DNA of 64,000 nucleotides from CAZGUG01 sp964625335 (lineage in GTDB: Bacteria; Bacillota; Clostridia; Ch29). Within the stretch, counting starts at the first letter, position 1, and each line of letters opens with the position of its first letter. The DNA is taken from assembly GCA_964625335.1 (NCBI GenBank), contig CAZVBE010000004.1:69577-133576 (forward strand), in the 5' to 3' direction. Positions 1 to 9,030 of this stretch are shown piece by piece. Made by a program: the position numbers and the translations under genes. Below the pieces are notes generated by a model that was given only the letters and a program-made list of their open reading frames with translations, had not been told where the DNA came from and ran no database searches.

Positions 1-493
1 AGAATACCCTGAAGGGACCCTGACTCAAATTAGGGCTTCCCTGGTCAGGGGTCAGGCATTAGGATTATACGCAAAGGAATTGAACCTGGGCACCTTCCAG
101 TTGATGGGAAAAGGCGAGGAAGCCGGAGGCGGCAGGGAAAGGATTTCCATCCTTGCGGATACATTAGAAGCTGTCATTGGTTCCATATATATTGACGGTG
201 GTTACCGGAAGGCCTGGGATTTCATTATAAAGTATATTGAGAGCCGTATTGACAAACTGACAGACGATAATTATACCAGAGACTACAAAACTGCACTGCA
301 GGAGAAAATACAGTCAAAAACCGGTCAGAGGATAGAATACAGGCTTGCCGCCCAGGAAGGGCCTGACCACGACAAAACCTTCCACGTACAGGTTTATATT
401 GGAAACAAAGGTTTTGGGGAGGGTATTGGCAAGAGTAAAAAGGAAGCCGAACAGGATGCTGCGAAGCGGACTCTGGAAAGGCTGGAGGGATAA
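1..493 (+). CDS. rnc: Ribonuclease III, 5' part outside window
   Basis: Cytosolic endoribonuclease that cuts double-stranded RNA during rRNA and mRNA maturation. The frame is open from base 2, so the gene starts left of the window; about 163 residues are present. Visible are the end of the catalytic domain, with the second acidic block DTLEAVIGSIYIDGG, and then a double-stranded RNA binding domain ending in KSKKEAEQDAAKRTLERL. The N-terminal signature (ERLEFLGD type) would lie outside. The TTG at 80 is internal, because conserved sequence (QIRASLVRGQALG) continues upstream of it. The next gene starts one base after the stop, so the two are co-transcribed. Placement directly before smc and ftsY is the usual Bacillota arrangement. 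Confidence 0.95.
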   Translation, partial: EYPEGTLTQIRASLVRGQALGLYAKELNLGTFQLMGKGEEAGGGRERISILADTLEAVIGSIYIDGGYRKAWDFIIKYIESRIDKLTDDNYTRDYKTALQEKIQSKTGQRIEYRLAAQEGPDHDKTFHVQVYIGNKGFGEGIGKSKKEAEQDAAKRTLERLEG

Positions 494-494
494 T

Positions 495-1568
495 ATGTCC
501 AAGACCCATTATATAATACCCTTTTTTATTCCCCATATTGGATGTCCGTATAATTGCGTATTCTGCAGCCAGAATAGAATTACCGGAAAGGAAAGTTCAA
601 TTTCTCCGGAGGAGATTCTCCCCACAGTAAAGCAGTACCTGGCTACTTTCCCCCGGGATGCCGCCGGGGTTGAAGTTGCTTTTTTCGGAGGCAGCTTTAC
701 AGGGATACCCGTAAAGCTGCAGACTGCTTTTTTGGAAAAAGCGCACTATGCAAAAAAGAATGGGCTTATTGACGGGATAAGACTGTCCACAAGGCCGGAT
801 TATATCGACGGTGCTATACTTGACAGATTGAAGGAATTCGGGGTGGACACCATAGAACTGGGTGTCCAGTCCGCCAACAATAAAGTGCTGGCACAAAGTT
901 TAAGAGGCCATACCTTCGAGGATGTTATGCGTGCTTCAAAGCTAATACAAAAAAGCGGATTTGTTCTTGGACTGCAAATGATGATAGGGCTGCCCGGCTC
1001 TGACAGGGATACCGAGATGGAAACCGCAAGACAGATTTGCAGGATAAGACCGCAAATGGTAAGGATTTATCCTGCACTGGTCATAAGGGGCACCGCCCTT
1101 GAGGCAATGTACAGAAACGGGAAGTACACACCGCTTTCTTTGGATGGGGCGGTACAAACCTGCGTGATTTTATCCGAAATGTTTATACGGGAGAACATAG
1201 ATATCATAAGGATGGGACTGCAGCCCACCGAGCTGATAAATACGGGCAGAGAGGTTGTTGCGGGTCCTTTTCATCCTGCCTTCAGGCAACTGGTTGATTC
1301 ACGTCTTCTGCACAAAACCGTAAAAAAGGTTATTGACCAAAGGGGTATAGAAACAGAAGCCGGACTGGTCATTGAAGTAAATCCTTCTATTTTATCTACA
1401 CTGCAGGGGAGCAGGAAAGAAAGCATTAAAGCATTGAGGGCAGAGTATCCCGGGCTTCACATAAGGGTATTACAAAACAGCAGCCTGGACAAAACCGTAA
1501 TAGGGTTTTGTAACGGGGATGCCCGTTATGAAATAGATTACCGTCAGGTTATAAGCAAAACCCACTAG
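495..1568 (+). CDS. Radical SAM protein, Elp3-like family
   Basis: A 357-residue radical S-adenosylmethionine enzyme. The iron-sulfur motif is C17-x3-C21-x2-C24 (CPYNCVFC), followed by the glycine-rich AFFGGSF and the ELGVQS stretch typical of the Elp3/HemN-like branch. The acetyltransferase domain of full-length Elp3 is absent, so tRNA modification can be guessed but not claimed; the substrate is unknown. The frame stays open back to 345 inside rnc, but the ATG at 495 is preferred. It lies one base after the rnc stop, has GGAGGG at 484-489, and starts just before the conserved region. Genes of this type between rnc and smc are common in Clostridia. Confidence 0.88.
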   Translation: MSKTHYIIPFFIPHIGCPYNCVFCSQNRITGKESSISPEEILPTVKQYLATFPRDAAGVEVAFFGGSFTGIPVKLQTAFLEKAHYAKKNGLIDGIRLSTRPDYIDGAILDRLKEFGVDTIELGVQSANNKVLAQSLRGHTFEDVMRASKLIQKSGFVLGLQMMIGLPGSDRDTEMETARQICRIRPQMVRIYPALVIRGTALEAMYRNGKYTPLSLDGAVQTCVILSEMFIRENIDIIRMGLQPTELINTGREVVAGPFHPAFRQLVDSRLLHKTVKKVIDQRGIETEAGLVIEVNPSILSTLQGSRKESIKALRAEYPGLHIRVLQNSSLDKTVIGFCNGDARYEIDYRQVISKTH

Positions 1569-1591
1569 CATTAATACCGGAGGTAGTACCT

Positions 1592-4500
1592 ATGTATCTT
1601 AAGAGCATTGAAATGAAGGGTTTCAAATCATTTGCAGACAGAATTAATCTTGCGTTTGACAAAGGCATTGCAGCTATCGTAGGGCCTAACGGGAGCGGTA
1701 AGAGCAATATCGCCGACGGCGTAAGATGGGTGCTGGGGGAACAAAGCGTAAAAGCTTTGAGGGGCAACAGGATGGAGGATGTTATCTTTGCCGGGACCGA
1801 CAGCAGAAAAGCGCTGGGGTTTGCCGAGGTTTCCATTACCATCGATAACAGGGACGGTTTTTTGCCTATAGAATACTCCGAGGTTATGGTTACAAGAAGA
1901 GTGTTCAGGTCCGGGGAAAGTGAGTATTATCTCAATAAAACCGGTTGCAGGCTTAAGGACATAAATGAACTGTTTATGGATACGGGTGTGGGCAAGGAAG
2001 GCTATTCAATCATCGGACAGGGAAGGATAGATGAAATACTCAGCTCAAAAGCCGAGGACAGGCGAAAAGTATTTGAGGAGGCTGCAGGGATAGTCAAGTA
2101 CAAAACCAGAAAGGAAGAAGCCGAAAGAAAGATGCAAAGAACCAGGGAGAATCTTTTGAGGCTTGGAGACATTATCGAAGAGCTGCAGAAACAGATCGGC
2201 CCATTACAAATTCAGAGCGAGATTGCAAAGTCATATATCGAAATGCGCAATGAACTTAAGCGCCTGGAACTCAGTATATTTGTCAGGAGCATAGAAAGGC
2301 TGGACAGTCAAAAAACCAAGATTAACGAAGATATAAAAGAATCCCAGAGAATGGTATACGATAAAAATGTTACGGTAAACCGCCTGGAGGCAGATTTTCA
2401 CAGTTTGGAGACCAGGATACAGCAGATTGAAGAGGAGTTAAAGGAAATTCAGGATAGAATATACCTGCGGCTCAACCTGACTGAAAAAAAAGAGGGAGAA
2501 ATAAAGGTACTTGTGCAAAAAATTCAAAGCGAAAACGAAAGCATTAATATGCATAAAAAAGAACTTGTAAGAATTGAGCATGAGACCGAAGGAATTGAGG
2601 AAGAAAAACAAATAAGAAACCGGGAAATCCAGGATCTAAAGCTGCAGTTGGAAGATAAGAAGCGAATAATAGAAGCTTTTCAGGCCAATCTGGATTCCAT
2701 AGGTGTCCAGGTGGGTGAGGAAGAGGAGAGGGCGGAACAGATTAAGGCCCAGATCATCGAAAACTTAAACGGCATATCGGATTTGAGCAGTAGGGCAAAC
2801 AGCCTCAAGACCCTGAATGAGACCATATATAAGCGTAAAGTACAATTGCTGGAGGAACTGCAAACCGCCGAAGAACAGACAGCCGGATTAAAGCACGAGA
2901 GGGAAGAGCTTAAAAAAAGACTGCAGGGACTGGGTAGGAAGTCGGAGGAAAAAACAAGGCAAAGGGACAGGCATATTAACAAACTAAGGGACCTGCGGCA
3001 GCAACGCCAGGGGCTTGAAAGAAAGCAAAGATCCCTGGAAGAAAGAATAGGTTCAGACAGGTCAAAATTGGTTTTGTTAAAGCAAATGGAAAAGGACCAC
3101 GAGGGATACTCCAGGAGTGTGAGGGGGCTGATTGAAGCCTGCGGCAGTCAGAGAAGTTTTTCTAAGGGTATAATCGGGCCTGTGGCGGAGCTGATTAATG
3201 TAAAGCCTGGCCTCGAAAAGGCCATAGAGATTGCTTTGGGTTACAGCCTTCAAAGCATAGTAACCAAAACCGAAGAGGATGCCAAATCGGCGATAGAATT
3301 TTTGAAGAGCAATGCCCTGGGACGGGCAACGTTTTTGCCGGTAAGTTCAATAAAAGCAAGATACCTTAATAAACATGAAGAAAAAGCGATGAGAATGAAG
3401 GGATGCATAGGGAGTGCAGCAGAGCTTGTGGACTGTCCGCGGGATGTGCAAAATATTGTTGACAACCTGCTGGGCAGAGTAATAATTGTTGATTGCCTTG
3501 ACAGCGGCATACAAATGGCAAGGTCATATAAATACGGTTTTAGAATAGTAACCGTGGACGGAGACGTAATAAACACCGGAGGCTCCATGTCGGGAGGAAG
3601 CAGTTACAGCAAAGAAGCAGGGCTTTTACAGCGAAAGGGAGAGATCCAGAAGCTGGACGGCACCGTTGACAAAATGGCAGAGGCAATTGATAGTTTGGAA
3701 AAGTCAATAAAGACGCTGTTGGATGAGGAACAGGACATTGACAGGGAGATACAAACCACAGCCGCAAGTTTACATGGTTTTGAACTTGAGATAACACGGC
3801 TAAAAGAGGTGCTGGAAGCAAAGGATAAAGAGATGGCAGAGAAGGAATCAAAAATATTGCAGTTGGAATCCGAGAAAACAGTATTGGAAACCGACTATTA
3901 CGAAACCCAAAGCAGTATTGAAAAAATTTACGAAACAATCAAAGAGAAAGAAACGGAAAACAGGGACAGGCAGGAGATCATAAAGAATCTGCAGAGAATA
4001 AGCTCTGAAAGAAAACAGGACAAAGAATACATAGCGCAGCAGATTACAGCCAACAGGGTTGAGGCTGCCCGGCTGGGGCAAAAACTTGAGGATGTACAAG
4101 CCGGGTTTCAAAGGGCGGTTTCAATTCTGCAGAGGATGAGGGCATCGGTTATTGAGAGAGAAAAGGAAATAGAAATAAATAAGAAAAACATACTAAAACT
4201 GGAGAACGAAATTTCGTCCCTGCGTCAGGAAATAGCCGCTCTTGCCCAGGAAAAGGACAGGGATAACGAGGAAATGGTAAGGCTCCAGCAGACAAAGGCA
4301 GAATCTCAGCATAGGATAAAGGAAAAGGAACAGGCAAACAAAGAAATGGGCAGTGAAATATCCGAACTTCAAAAGAAACTTCACAGGCATGAAGTACAGC
4401 TGACAAAGGTGGAGATGGAGCTTAACAGCCTGCACGACAGAATGTGGGAAGAATATGAACTCACCCATATCCAGGCTGTTGACTACAAATGTGATATACA

Positions 4501-5161
4501 AAACGAAAAAAAAGCCCGAACCAGAATCAACGAGCTCAAGGGAAGTATAAAAGAACTAGGGAACATAAACATGAATGCCATAGAGGAGTATGCAAGGGTA
4601 AAGGAAAGGTTTGATTTTTTAAACACCCAGAGAGAGGACTTGGAAGAAGCCCGGGATTCCCTTAACAAGATTATAGACGAAATGCTTGATATAATGAAAA
4701 AAAAGTTCAGCGAGCAGTTTGAAATAATAAACGAGAGTTTTAACTCGGTTTTCCGTGAGCTGTTTGGAGGGGGAAAGGCACAGGTGATTCTTGCCGACCG
4801 GGATAATATATTGGAATCCGGGATTGATATAATAGCACAGCCGCCCGGCAAAAAGCTGCAGCAGCTTTCTCTGCTTTCGGGGGGTGAAAAGGCCCTTGCG
4901 GCAATTGCGCTGCTGTTTGCAATTCTTTCGGTAAAGCCATCACCTTTTTGTATGCTGGATGAAATAGAGGCAGCCCTTGATGATGCGAATGTTGAAAGGT
5001 TCGGCGCATTCCTGAAAAAACTGTCCGCCGATATACAGTTTGTTGTCATAACCCACAGAAAAGGGACCATGGAAATTGCAAATAATCTGTATGGAGTGAC
5101 CATGGAAGAAAAGGGTATTTCTAAACTGGTTTCCGTTAAACTGGAAGACATGGTTAGTTAG
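1592..5161 (+). CDS. smc: Chromosome segregation ATPase SMC
   Basis: Structural maintenance of chromosomes protein, the core of bacterial condensin, which works with ScpA and ScpB to compact and segregate the chromosome. At 1189 residues it has the normal family length. The N-terminal half of the ATPase carries Walker A GPNGSGKS (about residues 31-38). A long coiled coil follows, then a hinge domain (about 525-665, ending near GGSMSGGSS), a second coiled coil, and the C-terminal ATPase half with signature LSGGEKALAAIALL (about 1095) and Walker B PFCMLDEIEAALDD (about 1120). The ribosome binding site is GGAGG before ATG. It lies 13 bases from ftsY, forming an smc-ftsY unit. Confidence 0.98.
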   Translation: MYLKSIEMKGFKSFADRINLAFDKGIAAIVGPNGSGKSNIADGVRWVLGEQSVKALRGNRMEDVIFAGTDSRKALGFAEVSITIDNRDGFLPIEYSEVMVTRRVFRSGESEYYLNKTGCRLKDINELFMDTGVGKEGYSIIGQGRIDEILSSKAEDRRKVFEEAAGIVKYKTRKEEAERKMQRTRENLLRLGDIIEELQKQIGPLQIQSEIAKSYIEMRNELKRLELSIFVRSIERLDSQKTKINEDIKESQRMVYDKNVTVNRLEADFHSLETRIQQIEEELKEIQDRIYLRLNLTEKKEGEIKVLVQKIQSENESINMHKKELVRIEHETEGIEEEKQIRNREIQDLKLQLEDKKRIIEAFQANLDSIGVQVGEEEERAEQIKAQIIENLNGISDLSSRANSLKTLNETIYKRKVQLLEELQTAEEQTAGLKHEREELKKRLQGLGRKSEEKTRQRDRHINKLRDLRQQRQGLERKQRSLEERIGSDRSKLVLLKQMEKDHEGYSRSVRGLIEACGSQRSFSKGIIGPVAELINVKPGLEKAIEIALGYSLQSIVTKTEEDAKSAIEFLKSNALGRATFLPVSSIKARYLNKHEEKAMRMKGCIGSAAELVDCPRDVQNIVDNLLGRVIIVDCLDSGIQMARSYKYGFRIVTVDGDVINTGGSMSGGSSYSKEAGLLQRKGEIQKLDGTVDKMAEAIDSLEKSIKTLLDEEQDIDREIQTTAASLHGFELEITRLKEVLEAKDKEMAEKESKILQLESEKTVLETDYYETQSSIEKIYETIKEKETENRDRQEIIKNLQRISSERKQDKEYIAQQITANRVEAARLGQKLEDVQAGFQRAVSILQRMRASVIEREKEIEINKKNILKLENEISSLRQEIAALAQEKDRDNEEMVRLQQTKAESQHRIKEKEQANKEMGSEISELQKKLHRHEVQLTKVEMELNSLHDRMWEEYELTHIQAVDYKCDIQNEKKARTRINELKGSIKELGNINMNAIEEYARVKERFDFLNTQREDLEEARDSLNKIIDEMLDIMKKKFSEQFEIINESFNSVFRELFGGGKAQVILADRDNILESGIDIIAQPPGKKLQQLSLLSGGEKALAAIALLFAILSVKPSPFCMLDEIEAALDDANVERFGAFLKKLSADIQFVVITHRKGTMEIANNLYGVTMEEKGISKLVSVKLEDMVS

Positions 5162-5174
5162 GGAGGAATAATGA

Positions 5175-6098
5175 ATGGCAGAAAAACACCAAGGTCTTAT
5201 TTCAAGCATGAGGGAAGGTCTGAAAAAAAGCAGGCAGGATATAAGGAGAAAGGTTGACCGGATATTCCCTCTGGGGAACAAACCCGATCCGGAAATGTTG
5301 GAGGAACTTGAGGAGGTTCTTATCACTTCAGATGTTGGGATAGGCACCAGCCTTGAAATAATAAATACCCTCGGCGAGAGGATAAGACGCGACAAAACGG
5401 TCAGCGGGGAAAATGTAAGGAAAGAGCTTAAAGGAATACTTAAGGAAATGCTTGATACAAAAGCCCCGGAAACTGCCAATGAACAAACACCTATGGTTAT
5501 ATTGGTAGTGGGGGTAAATGGCGCAGGAAAAACCACCACAATCGGTAAACTTGCTGCCCTTTACAAAAGCAAAGGCAGCAAAGTGCTGATAGCCGCCGCC
5601 GATACTTTCAGAGCGGCGGCGATAGAGCAGCTCGAGATATGGAGCCGGAGGGCCGGGGCTGATTTAATAAAGCACACAGAAGGCTCGGATCCCGCCGCCG
5701 TGGTATTCGATGCACTAAACGCAGCTAAGGCCAGAAAATCTGAAATACTCATCTGCGACACCGCCGGCAGGCTGCAAAATAAAAAGAATCTGATGGAGGA
5801 ACTAAAAAAGATACAGAGGATAGTAAACAAAGAAGCCGAAGGCTTCAAACGGGAAACCTTTCTTGTACTGGATGCCACAACGGGACAAAACGCCCTGATG
5901 CAGGCAAAAACGTTCAGGGAGATAACGGATATTACCGGAATAATACTCACCAAGCTGGACGGCACAGCTAAGGGCGGTATTGTAGTGGCCATAAAAAAGG
6001 AACTGGATATTCCGGTAAGATATGTGGGTATAGGAGAAGGCATGGAGGATTTACAGCCCTTTGACGGCGATGCCTTTGTCGATGCATTACTGGGATGA
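5175..6098 (+). CDS. ftsY: Signal recognition particle receptor FtsY
   Basis: Membrane-associated GTPase that docks ribosome-SRP complexes at the Sec translocon. At 307 residues it is a compact form: a helical N domain followed by the G domain, without the long acidic A domain found in Escherichia coli. Seen are G1 GVNGAGKTTTIGKLA, DTFRAAAIEQL, G3 DTAGRLQNK and G4 TKLDGTAKGG. The start ATG has GGGAGGA upstream; another ATG four bases earlier (5171) is out of frame. Its partner Ffh is encoded just downstream, but the stretch between them carries a terminator-like hairpin and a promoter, so the SRP genes may be in a separate unit. Confidence 0.98.
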   Translation: MAEKHQGLISSMREGLKKSRQDIRRKVDRIFPLGNKPDPEMLEELEEVLITSDVGIGTSLEIINTLGERIRRDKTVSGENVRKELKGILKEMLDTKAPETANEQTPMVILVVGVNGAGKTTTIGKLAALYKSKGSKVLIAAADTFRAAAIEQLEIWSRRAGADLIKHTEGSDPAAVVFDALNAAKARKSEILICDTAGRLQNKKNLMEELKKIQRIVNKEAEGFKRETFLVLDATTGQNALMQAKTFREITDITGIILTKLDGTAKGGIVVAIKKELDIPVRYVGIGEGMEDLQPFDGDAFVDALLG

Positions 6099-6131
6099 AT
6101 ATTGGCACCGGCATTTTTTTTAGTGGGACTG

Positions 6132-6160
6132 TTGACAACCTGATAATAATAATATAAAAT
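6132..6160 (+). promoter_or_regulatory. Sigma-A type promoter for ylxM-ffh
   Basis: A perfect -35 box TTGACA (6132-6137) and -10 box TAAAAT (6155-6160) separated by 17 bases. Transcription would start near 6167, inside the left arm of the hairpin at 6163-6190. This gives ylxM, ffh and the following ribosomal genes their own start, independent of smc-ftsY. Confidence 0.7.
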
Positions 6161-6162
6161 AC

Positions 6163-6194
6163 GCCTGTAAAGCATAATGCCTTTACAGGCTTTT
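6163..6194 (+). terminator. Intrinsic terminator overlapping the ylxM start region
   Basis: Ten-base perfect inverted repeat, GCCTGTAAAG (6163-6172) and CTTTACAGGC (6181-6190) with an 8-base loop, followed by TTTT. The short U-run makes it moderate in strength. It would stop read-through from ftsY, while transcripts from the promoter just upstream begin inside the left arm and so would not form the full stem. Confidence 0.6.
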
Positions 6195-6208
6195 AAGGTG
6201 ATGGGAAA

Positions 6209-6577
6209 ATGGATGATAAATTTGTCGAGATGGCACTTCTGTATGACTTTTATGGAAAAATACTGACTGCGAAGCAGCAGGAAATAATTGACCTTTATTA
6301 TATGAGGGATTTTTCCCTGGGTGAAATTGGGGAACTGCTAATGACAAGCAGGCAGGCAGTGTACGACAACCTAAAAAGGGCCGAAAAGCAGCTGAAAGAC
6401 TTGGAAGACAGGCTGGGGTTGATACGGCGGTTCAAAAGGGATGAGAAGCTTTGGACCCAAACCATTAAACGCCTTGACGGGGTAATAAAGGCCCTTGATA
6501 AGGAGCATAGTAACAATGATACAGTAACAGAACTGCAGGATATAAGAGAGTTTATCCGTTCTATAATAGGAGGGTAA
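6209..6577 (+). CDS. ylxM: YlxM/p13-like helix-turn-helix protein
   Basis: Small (122 residues) sigma-70 region 4-like DNA-binding protein of the YlxM family, always found directly upstream of ffh in Gram-positive bacteria. The helix-turn-helix is visible as LTAKQQEIIDLYYMRDFSLGEIG followed, near residues 46-60, by a recognition helix with SRQAVYDNLKRAEKQL. In Streptococcus the homologue has been linked to regulation of SRP function; its precise job here is inferred. It lies 5 bases from ffh, so the two are co-transcribed. The start ATG has AAGGTGATGGG upstream. Confidence 0.88.
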   Translation: MDDKFVEMALLYDFYGKILTAKQQEIIDLYYMRDFSLGEIGELLMTSRQAVYDNLKRAEKQLKDLEDRLGLIRRFKRDEKLWTQTIKRLDGVIKALDKEHSNNDTVTELQDIREFIRSIIGG

Positions 6578-6582
6578 TATAT

Positions 6583-7923
6583 ATGGCTTTTGAAGGATTA
6601 ACCGAAAAGCTGCAGCAGACCTTTAAAAAGCTGAAGGGCAAAGGCAAGCTATCCGAAAAGGACGTCAAGGAAGGCATGAGGGAGGTAAAAATCGCTCTGC
6701 TAGAAGCGGATGTCAGTTTTCTTGTGGTGAAGGATTTCATAAAGAAGGTTACCGAAAGGTCGGTGGGCAGCGAGGTAATGGACAGTCTGACCCCCGGTCA
6801 GCAGGTGATAAAGATAGTAAACGGGCAGCTTGTTGAACTGATGGGGGGGACCCCGAGCAAACCGGTATTTTCCCACAGGGACGTAACAAAAATTATGATG
6901 GTGGGTTTGCAGGGAGCAGGAAAGACAACCACTGCAGCAAAAATTGCAAAGTATTTTGAAAAGCATAACGGCAAGCATCCGATTTTGGTGGCCTGCGATG
7001 TCTACAGACCTGCAGCGATAAAACAGCTGCAGGTTGTGGGAGAGAAGGCAGGCATACCGGTGTTTTCGATGGGTGAAAAAAGCAAACCTGCCGATATTGC
7101 AAAGGCTGGAATAGCAGAGGCGGGAAGAAGCGGCAGGGACGTTGTTATTTTTGATACGGCCGGAAGGCTGCATATTGACGAAGTGCTGATGGACGAACTG
7201 GAAGTTATGAAAAATGAAATTAAACCTGACCAGGTGCTGCTGGTTGTGGATGCCATGACGGGGCAGGATGCGGTCAATGTGGCCGACAGTTTTAACAACA
7301 GGATTGGTATAGACGGGATTGTTCTTACAAAGCTTGACGGTGATACCAGGGGAGGGGCCGCCATCTCTGTAAAGGCCGTCACCGGTAAACCTGTCAAATT
7401 TGCCGGTACCGGCGAAAAGGTGGAAGACATTGAACTCTTCCACCCCGACCGTATGGCATCCCGTATTCTTGGGATGGGTGATGTGCTCACCCTTATAGAA
7501 AAGGCTCAGGAGAGCTTTGATGAGAAAAAGGCTTTGGAACTAAGCAAGAAACTTAAAAACCAGCAGTTTACACTGGAAGATTTCCTGGAACAGCTGCAGC
7601 AGGTTAAGAATATGGGCCCCATAGACCAGATTATGGGCATGATACCCGGCATGAAGGCCGGCAAGGCAGGGCCTGTGGAAATAGACGAGAAGGAACTTGT
7701 CCATGTGGAGGCTATTATTAATTCAATGACACCGGAAGAAAGAAAAGAGCCGTCAATGATAAACGGAAGCAGAAGAAAGAGGATTGCAGCCGGAAGCGGT
7801 ACAAGAATACAGCAGGTAAACAGGCTGTTAAAGCAATTTGAGCAAACCAAGAAGCTGATGAGACAATTTGCCGATATGGGGAAAGTACCCAAAAAAGGAA
7901 AGTTCGGTTTCCCATTGATGTAA
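6583..7923 (+). CDS. ffh: Signal recognition particle protein Ffh
   Basis: SRP54 GTPase that binds signal peptides emerging from ribosomes together with the SRP RNA, and hands them to FtsY. It has 446 residues, the usual length. An N-domain four-helix bundle is followed by the G domain (G1 GLQGAGKTTTAAKIA at about residue 106, DVYRPAAIKQL, DTAGRLHID, TKLDGDTRGGAA) and the methionine-rich M domain from about 300 (IMGMIPGMKAG, GSGTRIQQVNRLLKQF). The SRP RNA gene itself is not in this window. Strong GGAGGG ribosome binding site before ATG. Confidence 0.98.
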   Translation: MAFEGLTEKLQQTFKKLKGKGKLSEKDVKEGMREVKIALLEADVSFLVVKDFIKKVTERSVGSEVMDSLTPGQQVIKIVNGQLVELMGGTPSKPVFSHRDVTKIMMVGLQGAGKTTTAAKIAKYFEKHNGKHPILVACDVYRPAAIKQLQVVGEKAGIPVFSMGEKSKPADIAKAGIAEAGRSGRDVVIFDTAGRLHIDEVLMDELEVMKNEIKPDQVLLVVDAMTGQDAVNVADSFNNRIGIDGIVLTKLDGDTRGGAAISVKAVTGKPVKFAGTGEKVEDIELFHPDRMASRILGMGDVLTLIEKAQESFDEKKALELSKKLKNQQFTLEDFLEQLQQVKNMGPIDQIMGMIPGMKAGKAGPVEIDEKELVHVEAIINSMTPEERKEPSMINGSRRKRIAAGSGTRIQQVNRLLKQFEQTKKLMRQFADMGKVPKKGKFGFPLM

Positions 7924-7957
7924 TAAATTGTCTTGAAAAAATTAAGGAGGTGAAAAA

Positions 7958-8230
7958 ATGGCAGTAAGAATACGATTAAGAAGAATGGGAGCAAAGAAAA
8001 GACCCTTCTACAGGATTGTTGTTGCGGATTCCAGGTCTCCAAGGGATGGAAGGTTTATTGAGGAGATTGGGTATTATAATCCCATATCCCAACCAAAGGA
8101 GATAAAAATAGATTCGGAAAAAGCAGCGGAGTGGCTGAGTAAGGGCGCAAAGCCTTCAGATACCGTTAAAGCATTGTTCAAATCCAACGGTGTCTTTGAG
8201 CAGCTTGAAGATCAGGGCAAAGAGGAGTAA
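7958..8230 (+). CDS. rpsP: 30S ribosomal protein bS16
   Basis: Small-subunit protein bS16, 90 residues, needed for early 30S assembly. It shows the family start MAVRIRLRRMGAKKRPFYRIVVAD and the block RDGRFIEEIGYYNP. An AAGGAGGTG ribosome binding site lies just before ATG. It heads the rpsP-khpA-rimM-trmD-rplS cluster conserved in Bacillota. Confidence 0.98.
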   Translation: MAVRIRLRRMGAKKRPFYRIVVADSRSPRDGRFIEEIGYYNPISQPKEIKIDSEKAAEWLSKGAKPSDTVKALFKSNGVFEQLEDQGKEE

Positions 8231-8244
8231 CCGGAGGTGCATTT

Positions 8245-8475
8245 ATGAAGGAACTTGTTGAATATATCGCCCGTTCCCTTGTTGACCATCCAGAAAGCGT
8301 ACAAGTCAAGCAGGTGGATGGAGAGCAGTCAGTAATAGTGGAGCTGAAGGTAGATCCGGAAGACATGGGTAAGGTAATAGGCAAACAGGGCAGGATTGCC
8401 AAGGCTATCAGAACCATAGTTAAGGCTTCGGCGATGAAAGAAAACAAAAGGGTTGTAGTCGAGATAATTGAATAA
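8245..8475 (+). CDS. khpA: KH-domain RNA-binding protein KhpA (YlqC)
   Basis: A 76-residue protein that is essentially one KH domain. The RNA-binding GxxG loop is seen in GKVIGKQGRIAKAIR. Homologues in Gram-positive bacteria (KhpA, YlqC) pair with KhpB/Jag and affect cell division and mRNA binding; this function is known from the family, not from this sequence. It sits 14 bases after rpsP with a CCGGAGGTG ribosome binding site. Confidence 0.92.
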   Translation: MKELVEYIARSLVDHPESVQVKQVDGEQSVIVELKVDPEDMGKVIGKQGRIAKAIRTIVKASAMKENKRVVVEIIE

Positions 8476-8498
8476 AGGGCCGGATATGCCCGGTTCTT
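8474..8498 (+). terminator. Weak hairpin between khpA and rimM
   Basis: AAAGGGCCGG pairs with CCGGTTCTTT (two G-U pairs) around a 5-base loop, overlapping the khpA stop. It is followed by GTTCAAAAA rather than a clean U-run, so it is at best a partial attenuator or an mRNA processing site. Confidence 0.3.
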
Positions 8499-8523
8499 TG
8501 TTCAAAAAGCCGGTGGTGACGTA

Positions 8524-9030
8524 GTGGAATATTTTAGAATTGGGTATATAGCCAACACTCTGGGTGTAAAGGGAGAACTTAAGGTAGTTTTGCTTACCAG
8601 TATCCCCGACCGTTTTGAAACCCTGCAGACCTGCTATATTGATACCGGTACCGGGAAACTGCAGGTAAGGGTGGAAAAACAAAGGCCCTATAAAACCAAC
8701 AGCATTGCGTTGAAACTGACAGGATATGATGACATTGATTCTGTAACGGGGTTTAAGGGAAAGTACCTGGAGGTGGACAGGGACAACCTTGCCACACTGG
8801 AAGAGGGTCATTATTATGTGTTTGAAATTATTGGATGCAGTGTAATAAATGCCGATGGTTGTGTACTTGGCGAAGTGGTGGATGTACTTTCGCCCGGCGC
8901 ACACGATTTGTATGTTGTTATGGGAAAGCACGGAGAAATACTAATTCCTGCGGTCAAAGAAATGGTAAAGGATATTGATATCAGGGAAAAGACCATAAGG
9001 GTCAGCCTGCCGGAGGGGTTGATAGAATGA
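8524..9030 (+). CDS. rimM: Ribosome maturation factor RimM
   Basis: 16S rRNA processing factor that binds uS19 and helps assemble the 30S head; 168 residues. It has the N-terminal RimM beta-barrel (YFRIGYIANTLGVKGELKV) and a C-terminal PRC-barrel (HYYVFEIIGCSVINADG, LIPAVKEMVKDID). The start is GTG, the only start fitting the family N-terminus, preceded by GCCGGTGGTG. The stop overlaps the trmD start by four bases (ATGA), which suggests translational coupling. Confidence 0.95.
   Translation: MEYFRIGYIANTLGVKGELKVVLLTSIPDRFETLQTCYIDTGTGKLQVRVEKQRPYKTNSIALKLTGYDDIDSVTGFKGKYLEVDRDNLATLEEGHYYVFEIIGCSVINADGCVLGEVVDVLSPGAHDLYVVMGKHGEILIPAVKEMVKDIDIREKTIRVSLPEGLIE

Noticed and set aside
345..494. 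50-codon upstream extension of the radical SAM gene into rnc
   Set aside because: It precedes the ribosome binding site and the conserved region; the ATG at 495 fits better.
4483..5151. 222-codon minus-strand frame over smc
   Set aside because: Covers the conserved ATPase half of smc; serine-rich random composition and no ribosome binding site.
6700..7443. 247-codon minus-strand frame over ffh
   Set aside because: Antisense to conserved Ffh G domain with no family features.
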